This document shows, piece by piece, positions 56,182-64,000 of a DNA stretch of 64,000 nucleotides (the first letter of the stretch is position 1; each line of letters starts with the position of its first letter). The notes under the pieces are model-generated. The model made no database searches. It was not told the DNA's origin and saw only the letters and a list, made by a program, of their open reading frames with translations. The position numbers and the translations under genes were made by a program. Source of the stretch: Ctena decussata (Eukaryota; Mollusca; Bivalvia; Lucinida; Lucinidae); contig OZ022501.1 in assembly GCA_963989385.1 (NCBI GenBank), positions 20,918,102-20,982,101 on the forward strand, given 5' to 3'.

Positions 56182-56380
56182 CTCTGAATTCCTCATAGCC
56201 CACATTGTATACATTCTTCGACAGTGTGATCTTATAAGGAGCCTCGTCAAACTGGGCATCAACACCGTGTCCAATGGGAAACATGTCTTTACAAACAAGG
56301 GGCTTGTTTGGTGGCCCCGTCCTATACGAGTTAACGGTAGCACTGAGAATTATGGCAGATATTAGGCACGTAAACACAAT
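56182..56380 (-). CDS. Reeler-domain protein, N-terminal exon (minus strand)
   Basis: On the minus strand the acceptor ATTTTCAG precedes ATTGTGTTT. The exon has 66 codons plus one base and ends at donor G/GTAAAT. The translation begins with a hydrophobic signal-peptide core (VFTCLISAIILSATV). It is followed by YRTGPPNKPLVCKDM, GHGVDA and a PYKITLSKNVY strand. The GPP..C..M.P.HG pattern and the PY-I-(T/S) strand are the start of a Reeler domain, found in secreted defence-type proteins, ferric-chelate reductase-like membrane proteins and reelin. A stop codon lies in frame just upstream of the acceptor, so the initiator Met must come from an earlier exon that I did not find. Together with the exon at 48628-48719 it implies a minus-strand gene spanning more than 7 kb. 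The middle of the domain is not located. Confidence 0.62.
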
Positions 56381-57594
56381 CTGAAAATAAATGGTTATTT
56401 ATCATAGTTCTATATGATACAGAGAATAACCATATTTTTTTTTGTGAAATAACGCATTCCAAAACAGTGCTGACCTAGATCAGGCACCGCAAAATGCGGC
56501 GTCTGATCAGGGTCTACACTATTTGCATAAGACAAATGGGTAAACCTCACAGCGCCATGGGTAGGAATTAAAGAAACGCAAACTAATTTTATTTTCTTTA
56601 TTACCAAAGTGAGACTGAGTGCCTACTAAGCTAAATAAGTAAACAAGTTAAGCTTTTGAAAAAGCTTGAGAGGTTACATGTATCCCTTAGCAAATGAATC
56701 TATAGGATGCAAGTGGTAAAGCAGAATATTGGCAGCAATACAAGTTAATTTTAATGCATTCTTAGATTTGTTGAAGCTGTAGGTAAGTGGCGAGTTTGAC
56801 AGCTTTTTCTTTTTGTCTAGTGATTGCTTGTATCAGGTGAGCTTCATTGCTATTAACTTTTGTTAAGTGACCTGTACTGTTTAGTAATGGCTCTTCGTAA
56901 GTGCACTGTACTCTCTGGTAAGTGCTTGTATTAGGTGAGATTCTTCTATTAGGCGAGATGAAGTGTTTTTACAGCTCATGTCTTAGCAATGCTGGAAGGG
57001 ACCCTGCAGCTGAATGCGCCAAACTATAGGAGCAAATACCGGTAAATAGTGGAACCTGTATTTAGCGTTAATCAAGCAGAACTTGTTATTGATCTGTATT
57101 GTTAATAACTGAATTTTCAGGTAACTGTTTGTATAGTGTGAGAGAAAATGTTTTAAGACATAAGCTATAAACATCATGTATTAGCGATGCTGGCGAGAAC
57201 CCTATAGCAGGGTGTGCCAAATGTAGAAGTAACGGGAAATAGTGGGACCTGCATTTTAGCAAAAGGATACGGCGTACAAATCGAGTACGAATTCCTATCT
57301 TAATATGGTTATCCCCGCGGGGATAACCAATAAAAACACTGCAAATTTTTAATGCGACAATGGCCTCCTAACGCTTAAACAATATGGCTTGTTTATTGTA
57401 TAATTATAAATGTTCTGATTATAAATATGGAAAGCAGTAGCTGGCAAGATTAATACGCTATTATAATTTGCCTTCCAGAAAAGTTTCTCAGCTTGACAGG
57501 AACTAAACAATATGATATAAGACGTGCCTTAAAGGCCCGATGCATTTGTCATAGATATGTACATGTATCAGGCTACTTATACCTTACATGCACG
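56381..57594. other. No further exon recognised; repeat traces
   Basis: It holds a repeat fragment GCACCGCAAAATGCGGCGTC (about 56,483-56,502), a 24 bp perfect palindrome centred on ATCCCCGCGGGGAT (57306-57329), and diverged duplicates near 56,985-57,060 and 57,175-57,250 (CTTAGCAATGCTGG / TTAGCGATGCTGG..). Confidence 0.45.
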
Positions 57595-57840
57595 CTGAGC
57601 CACGATACGAGAAAACTAACAAAGTGGTATGTGCGCCCAGCGCAGATTCAGATCAGTCTGGGCATCCGCCCAGTCTAATCGAAGTCTTTGCTTTGCGCTT
57701 AAAGGGTAGGTAAGGGTCTAAGCTAGCTCCATGCGGACAGCCAAGGCTCTGATCAGACTGGGCGGATGTCTAGGTTGATCTGAGTCTACATTGGACGCAC
57801 ATACCACTTTTTTTGGTTTTGTCCTGTCACGGCTCATATA
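57595..57840. mobile_element. Palindromic MITE, copy 15
   Basis: The ends are CTGAGCCACGATACGAGAAA and TTTTGTCCTGTCACGGCTCATAT. Confidence 0.8.
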
Positions 57841-57965
57841 CATGTACAAGTGGTACAGATCCATAGTAGGCCTAAACTGATATCATTTTACTTGTGAATG
57901 ATCCGTCTATGAATTTATTTCTATTAATTCCAATTATTCTATATCGATTACGTCTGGGCACACAT

Positions 57966-58114
57966 TTGAGCCGCAACACGACAAAACCAACAATGTGGTT
58001 GAGCGCCCAGCGCAGACTCAGATCAGTCTGTGCATCCGCCCAGTCTGATCAGAGTCTTCGCTGCCCGCGTGAAGGAAGCTTAGTCCCTTTGCCATCCTTT
58101 AAGTGCTTAGCGAA
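57966..58114. mobile_element. Palindromic MITE, right-truncated (copy 16)
   Basis: It starts TTGAGCCGCAACACGACAAA and stops at GTGCTTAGCGAAG; the right half is missing. Confidence 0.75.
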
Positions 58115-58384
58115 GTATTATTGTTTCTTGTCATTAAATGAGCGAATCTTTATTATACCAATTGTAAAATAAAATTCCTGACGTAAGCTGTGACAGAAGT
58201 GACGTAATGTACAGGGCACATATACAAATAACGTTATTAAAAGGAAATTAACTTACAAAAAGGTATTAATTTATGTGAACATTCAATACTCTCGTCTTAA
58301 ACCGAAAGCATGGTAATTTTCCGGTATGAAAATTTTCAATACATTACAACAACACGTCTACATAAAGTTACAAATACATAACGC

Positions 58385-59349
58385 TACGTGGGGTGATCAT
58401 TAAATAATGGAAACATCTTTGTAGATTAGTTAATAATATACAGAAATAAGTATCCTTCGTGTATCACCAAAGAGTGTCTTTTGAGCTTTCGATTTCATGT
58501 TTGAAATTGAAATTTTAACGTGTAGCCATATATGACGTCACGTTCATGTTGGGTACCGCGTGTGAAGTTTTTCGACGTCATTTTGGTAAGAAGGTGCTTG
58601 TATTATGCTTATTTTGTGCGAGATGTAAAGAGAAATTGAAAATTTTGGAACACCTTCAATTTAAGTAAAGTTTTGGCTTTAGAAACACACATATAATGAT
58701 TCTTTATGAAAACATTCTAAAATCTGGCATGAATTAAAGCTGAAGCAGGGGTTAAAATAATTGATATTTGGGGAGTTTGACATTTTATTTCGTTATTTCA
58801 GGTATTATGCTAAAGTTAATTAAATCGGTTATCAAGTACAGGATGATTCTGGTTCTTTCTGCTATACGATTTTCCCAAAACAATTTTGGTGCCTCCGGCT
58901 TAAAATCAGCGAAAAACGTCAAATTTTGCTCGATCAAATGTCTTTCGCGGTCTGTATTTCTGCCAGGTTTGGGAGCAAGTCATAAATAAATATATATTTC
59001 TTTTAGTATCCGAGCCTTGCATGAAGCAATCACACTATCACAAACTTTTATCCATTCAGTCAGCAAATAACTATATATTTCTTTTAGTATCTGAACCTTG
59101 CATGAAGCAATCACACTATCACAAACTTTTATCCATTCTTTGTTACTAATCAGCAGCAAATATGCATGAAAATAAGCAAAAATTTAGAGACTAAACCCTT
59201 ATAAGTTTAACGGCATTCTTAAACAGTACATTAGGACTTAATTATATGTAATATGCTAGCTTCTTAGGTATTATATGACTGCAATACTGTTCTGCACATA
59301 GCTTATGAGATAAATGCTAGTTTCCATTATTTAATGATTACCCCTCGTA
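58385..59349. mobile_element. Mariner-ended non-autonomous element, 965 bp
   Basis: The left end TACGTGGGGTGATCATTAAA..TAATGGAAAC is mirrored by GTTTCCATTA..TTTAATGATTACCCCTCGTA. It contains an internal tandem pair of about 80 bp (58,991-59,150: TTTCTTTTAGTATC..CCTTGCATGAAGCAATCAC). No transposase is seen. Confidence 0.68.
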
Positions 59350-59460
59350 TTTCGATCTGACGTGACGTCAGTTTACTGTCGTTTTCTATGATGTTGCGCT
59401 CATAATTTTGAGTCAGCTTCTGCCTGGTCAACAGTATGTAACCTTGATTGAAAAAAAAAA

Positions 59461-60710
59461 CAAGAATTCCGCGGAATGCGGTGTCTCGCCTGCTAGCGCT
59501 TTGTCACAAAAACAGAGCTCCAAAGATGTATGCATGAACCAAGTTTCTTGGCTCTAGCCCTAATAATTTCTGAGAAACAGACCTAAACGTGAAAACTTGA
59601 CAAAAAATTGCAAAGTCAGTCAACCATAAAATGTAGGTCAAGACTCAATATTGATGATGACTTTGAGCTCTTCTCTTCTAGATGAATGCATGACCCAAGT
59701 TTCATGGCTGTAGCCCTTATAGTTTCAGAGAAACAGACCTAAATGCGACCAAAATTGCAAAGTCAGTCAACCGTAAAATCTAGGTCAAGACTCAATACAG
59801 ATGATGACTTTGAGATCTACTCTTCCAGATGTATGCATGAACCAAGTTTCATGGCTCTAGGCCTTATAGTTTCTGAGAAAATGACATAAACGCAAAAACT
59901 CGACAAACACTTGCAAAGTCAGTCAACCGTAAAATGTAGGTCAAGACTCAATATTGATGATGGCTTTCCAGATGTATGCATGAACCAAGTTTCATGGCTC
60001 TAGGCCTTATAGTTTCTGAGAAAATGACCTAAACGCATAAGCTCGACAAAAACTTGCAAAGTCAGTCAACCGTGAAATGTAGGCCAAGACTCAATATTGA
60101 TGATGGCTTTGAGATCTACTCTTCCAGATGTATGCATGAACCAAGTTTCATGGCTCTAGGCCTTATAGTTTCTGATTGATTGACTTGATGCTTAACGTCC
60201 ACGGTCAACAACTATGGTCATGTCGGGACGGTCAGTTAACCTAACCACACTATTCCTGGGCAGGCTTAGACCTCCTAAGCGGTTAACCAGTACTAAGTGC
60301 ACATACTTTCGCCAGTAACTGACAACAGCCCTTCTTGAATCAGCGGAAGGAGAAACGAAAGTATGTGGCCAGACCGGGTTTCGAACCCAGGACCTCTGAC
60401 TTATGAGTCAGGTGCCCTACCGATTGCGCTACGCGGCCCGGCCTTATAGTTTCTGAAAAAATGACCTAAACGCAAAAACTCGACAAAAACTTGCAAAGTC
60501 AGTCAACCGTAAAATGTAGGTCAGGACTCAATATTGATGATGGCTTTGAGATCTACTCTTCCAGATGTATGTATGAACCAAGTTTCATGGCTCTAGGCAT
60601 TATAGTTTCTGAGAAAATGACCTAAACACAAAAACTCGACAAAAGTTTACCCCGCCGACGACACCGGAAAAGCAATACCTATGACTCGCCTCTGCTTCGC
60701 AGGCGAGACA
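59461..60710. repeat. TIR-bounded array of ~150-bp units
   Basis: The head is CAAGAATTCCGCGGAATGCG with GTCTCGCCTGC; the tail has CGCAGGCGAGAC, its inverted copy. About six units of 143-157 bp carry AAAGTCAGTCAACCGTAAAA, ATTGATGATG.CTTTGAGATC and GAACCAAGTTTCATGGCTCT. A SINE interrupts unit five. Confidence 0.78.
60176..60439 (-). mobile_element. tRNA-Thr-like SINE, copy C
   Basis: It is a minus-strand copy of the 51,741 family. The host unit sequence GGCCTTATAGTTTCTGA flanks it on both sides (60159-60175 and 60440-60456); the first three bases overlap the SINE end. This is an unambiguous insertion. Confidence 0.9.
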
Positions 60711-60748
60711 AAAAAACAAACAAAAAAACAACAAAAAAAAAAACACAT

Positions 60749-60993
60749 CTGAGCCGCGAAACGAGAAAACCAACAAAGTGGTATGAGCGCCTAGCGCAGA
60801 TTCAGATCAGCCTGGGCAGTCGCCCAGTCTGGTCAGTTTTTGTTGTGCGCTCAAAGGATAGCTAAGAGTCTAAGCAAGCTCCATGCGGACAGTGAAGATC
60901 CTGATCAGACCGGGCAGATGCCTAAGCTGGGCATCATGAGTTTTCGCTGGGCGCACATGCCACTTTGTTGGTTTTCTCATGTCGCGGCTCATC
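60749..60993. mobile_element. Palindromic MITE, copy 17
   Basis: The ends are CTGAGCCGCGAAACGAGAAA and GTTTTCTCATGTCGCGGCTCAT. Confidence 0.85.
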
Positions 60994-61419
60994 TACTTAT
61001 GCTGAATACTACACCAGGATACTTAATATCTATGCCAAATAAATATAGCTCTAGCATTGAAATGAAGCTAGAAAATGAAGTGTTCATTAGACCTGTATTT
61101 TTTTCGCGCCACCATGGATTGACAATTGACAAAGTTTTACGATGACAAGTAGTCAAACAAAAAAAAAAAAAAAAAAAAAAAAACTCTTGAAGTGCTTTTT
61201 CATTTGAAAATCGATACTGCCATTACTGGTATAATCCAGCAATTCGAAGGAATAATTTGAAATTTACTGAAAGTTTAATTATACCAATTCATTAAGCAGA
61301 ATATTCCTATGAATATCAAAATAAATTACTTGTCACTCCCCACCCACCCCCTCTCCTCCTTTATGTCTATCACCAAACGACCATTGAAAAACCAAGGCCT
61401 TCTCCTTTTTATGAAACAA
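60994..61419. other. No gene seen
   Basis: It contains a poly-A run at about 61,159-61,182. Confidence 0.4.
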
Positions 61420-62627
61420 ACTAGAAATGTGTCCATACGACACGGATGCCCCCGCCTAGTGCCCTAAGTAAGCTGGCGCCTTGTTTAAGGTAAAGGCACT
61501 TGTAGCATAACTAGGTTCACAAAGGCACACTTCTGTGGTACATGTTTTATTGTTTTCCTTGGGCAGATGTATTGTGCTTCTTGGATCAAGAGAAGAACAT
61601 GGGGTGGGGGGGGGGGGGTATGTCATGACTGATATGTGATGATATTCAGTATCTTATCGCAGAAATGGATGCCATGCAACTTTCCAAAAGAAATATCCCG
61701 GAAACAAGTAACTTTTCAAAAACTAACAAACGGACACCATTATTGTATGAAATGAAGTCGAAAAAGGGCCATAACTCCTACAATAATTGACGGATTTTAC
61801 CAAACATTGAACTTGACCTGTATTTTATGATTATATACCTGTGTATAAAATATGAATTCAATACATCAATGCTTTCAAAAGATAATGAACAGAAACCAGT
61901 TTTTCATACAAAATGAAGTCGAAAAAGGGCCATAACTCCCACAATAATCGACGGAATTTGCCCAACATCGAACTTGACCTGTATTTTATGATTATATACC
62001 TGTGTATAAAATATGAATTCAATACACCAATGCTTTCAAAAGATATCGAACGGAAACCATTCTTCATTGAAACAGAAGTCGAAAAAGGGCCATAACTCCA
62101 ACAATAATTGACGGATTTCACCCAACATCAAACTTGACCTGTATTTTATGATTATATACCCGTGTATGAAATATGAATTCAATACACCAATGCTTTCAAA
62201 AGATATCGAACGGAAACCATTTCTTCATACAAAATGAAGTCGAAAAAGGGCCATAACTCCCACAATAATCGACGGATTTTGCCCAACATCGAACTTGACC
62301 TGTATTTTATGATTATATACCCGTGTATGAAATATGAATTCAATACACCAATGCTTTCAAAAGATATCGAACGGAAACCATTTCTTCATACAAAATGAAG
62401 TCGAAAAAGGGCCATAACTCCCACAATAATCGACGGATTTTACCCAACATCGAACTTGACCTGTATTTTATGATTATATACCCGTGTATGAAATATGAAT
62501 TCAATACACCAATGCTTTCAAAAGATATTGAACGGAAACCATTTCGTACGTACGTACGCTACGTACGTACGGACAGCGGTGATACTATATGCCCCCCCCC
62601 CCCATTTTAAATGGCGGGGGCATAACA
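61420..62627. repeat. TIR-bounded array of 161-bp units
   Basis: ATGCCCCCGCC (about 61,446) and GGCGGGGGCAT (about 62,613) are inverted ends. Five units repeat at 161 bp (GTCGAAAAAGGGCCATAACT at about 61,757; 61,918; 62,078; 62,239; 62,400) with high identity in the last three. It is followed by a CGTACGTACG palindromic patch, GGACAGCGGTGATACTATAT and a C-run. Confidence 0.8.
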
Positions 62628-62639
62628 ACATTCTTCATT

Positions 62640-63730
62640 GGCACATGCTACACAGATGGCTCTAAAAATACATTAATGTCTTTTCTATTCATGTACAGAC
62701 AAAATTGGAAAGATCTATGGAACTCTATGTAATTATTATGTAAATCTTCGTGAATATCTCCTGAAAGTCAAAATCGCGAAATAAATAAAAAAAAAATCTG
62801 CAAAATTTCCCGTTTGCTGTGCATTACAGTATCTTAAATATTATTCCGAACTTGAACATACAATACATGGCAATAAATAATAAAAAAGTAGATGAATAAC
62901 GAAAAGAATAAATAAAATAGAAAGAAAGAATATACCATTCTGAAAACTTATCCTAAAATTCACTATGTCGCAAAAAATGTTGCCAGAAATTAATTCGACC
63001 GTCGTTGATGAAATGCTTTGAGGCAAAGAGCCAGAGCGGTAGAAAGTGTGAGAAAAATAAAAGTCACTGCATTGTATAGCGCGTCACTCAAAACGAAGAA
63101 TTAAAGCATGCTTAGGACTTTCCGCACAATTTTATCAATGTCTACGTTGCTATCCAATAACGGTCGTCTGGACAGTAAAACAGTGATTAGCAAAGACACT
63201 GGGCAAACTACTCGGATGCACATTATCACTTTAACCATTTAAAAGCATCGAAAAACAGATGGCAATTTACTTCTGTAAAATTTCAAAATATATTTCGTCC
63301 GAGCTATATAATATCTAGAGAGCAAGGACTATATGGCAAATAATGCAAACCAAGATTAGGTGGCTCATCTGCGTCTATGCTGTATGCAAATTAATCTACT
63401 TGCGTTTTTGGCTTTTAAAGAAGTAACATTTGGTTTTCCCATGCTTAGCCTTATTATGATGTCAGCTCCAGCCTCTGGCTCAAATAAGCTGATAAGATGA
63501 TGCTTGTACAATGTGATTAATTTAGACAAGAGTGACGTGGTTTGACACATAAAAGAGAAAAAAAGAAATTAATTGTCCTGTTTTTGTTTTTATTTACTTT
63601 ATATAAGTGTTCAGTACTAAATACCAACAATTATTGTTATACATCAGAATCAAATCAAAACAGGTAAATAAATCAGGTTATTTGATATACGTATGTCATG
63701 TATGGGCTTCCAATACCATGTATAAAAACA
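62640..63730. other. No gene seen
   Basis: AT-rich sequence with chance frames only. Confidence 0.45.
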
Positions 63731-63953
63731 TATGACGACACCAGAAAAGCAACATAGTGGTTGTGCATCCAGCGCAGACTCAGATCAGCCTGGGAAACTG
63801 CCCAGTCTGATTAGAGTTGTCGCTTTGCGCTTAAAGAGTAGCCAAGGGTCTAAGCTAGCTCCATGCGGACAGCGAAGATTCTGATCAGACCGGGCGGATG
63901 AGTCAGCGCTGAGTGAACAGCCACTTTGTTGGATTTCTCGTGTCGCGGCTAAT
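63731..63953. mobile_element. Palindromic MITE, copy 18
   Basis: The ends are degraded on the left (ATGACGACACCAGAAAAGCA) and good on the right (TTTCTCGTGTCGCGGCTAAT). Confidence 0.72.
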
Positions 63954-64000
63954 GTTAACATTCACATAATGTGTTTCTCTGGCAACCGATAGCAGCAGTG

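Overview
This window is eukaryotic nuclear DNA. It is AT-rich and intron-bearing, has canonical GT..AG splice sites, and is dominated by transposable-element debris. The organism is most likely a bivalve mollusc. That is an inference from the SMP-30/regucalcin-like gene, LTR elements primed by tRNA-Leu, tRNA-derived SINEs, and repeat heads of the bivalve type (short inverted ends enclosing 150-310 bp tandem units). I cannot name the species from sequence alone.

Layout. Positions 1-18,500 hold no recognisable host gene. They hold a dead non-LTR reverse transcriptase tail (1-439), a SINE inside a SINE (about 840-1,130), a degenerate 5S rRNA (4,292), a 2.5 kb element with tandem 310 bp units (5,249-7,800), a 697 bp duplication (8,350-9,609) and paired hairpins (10,620-10,900). 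At 14,198-15,161 there is a striking minus-strand array of four small LTRs separated by three 105 bp spacers. Each spacer has a perfect-looking tRNA-Leu primer site and a polypurine tract, so this is a tandem TRIM (miniature LTR retrotransposon). Positions 18,773-21,117 are a fold-back element with a second, mariner-ended fold-back element inside it. Positions 22,520-29,498 are a very young Gypsy-type LTR retrotransposon: LTRs almost identical, 5 bp target duplication GAAGC. It carries gag, protease and integrase but no reverse transcriptase or RNase H, and its integrase is broken.

Positions 32,785-43,020 hold the one near-complete host gene, on the plus strand: a regucalcin (SMP-30/gluconolactonase-like) gene of five coding exons, all separated by phase-1 introns, 301 codons in total. 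Its metal-binding and catalytic residues are all present. Exon 2 is split by a roughly 221 bp retrotransposon 3' end, inserted directly after the conserved Asn metal ligand and bringing an in-frame stop. A possible extra 5' exon at 32,785-32,962 encodes a mitochondrial-presequence-like peptide and ends in the same phase. On the minus strand, two exons (56,380-56,182 and 48,719-48,628) encode parts of a Reeler domain from a secreted or membrane protein.

From 30 kb to the end the DNA is crowded with one palindromic MITE family (18 copies or parts in the window, 17 of them beyond 30 kb), three tRNA-Thr-like SINEs with target duplications, three mariner-ended non-autonomous elements, and tandem-unit repeat elements. 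Several of these are nested in one another. The window is best read as one host gene with a disrupting insertion, part of a second gene, and an unusually legible record of nested transposition.
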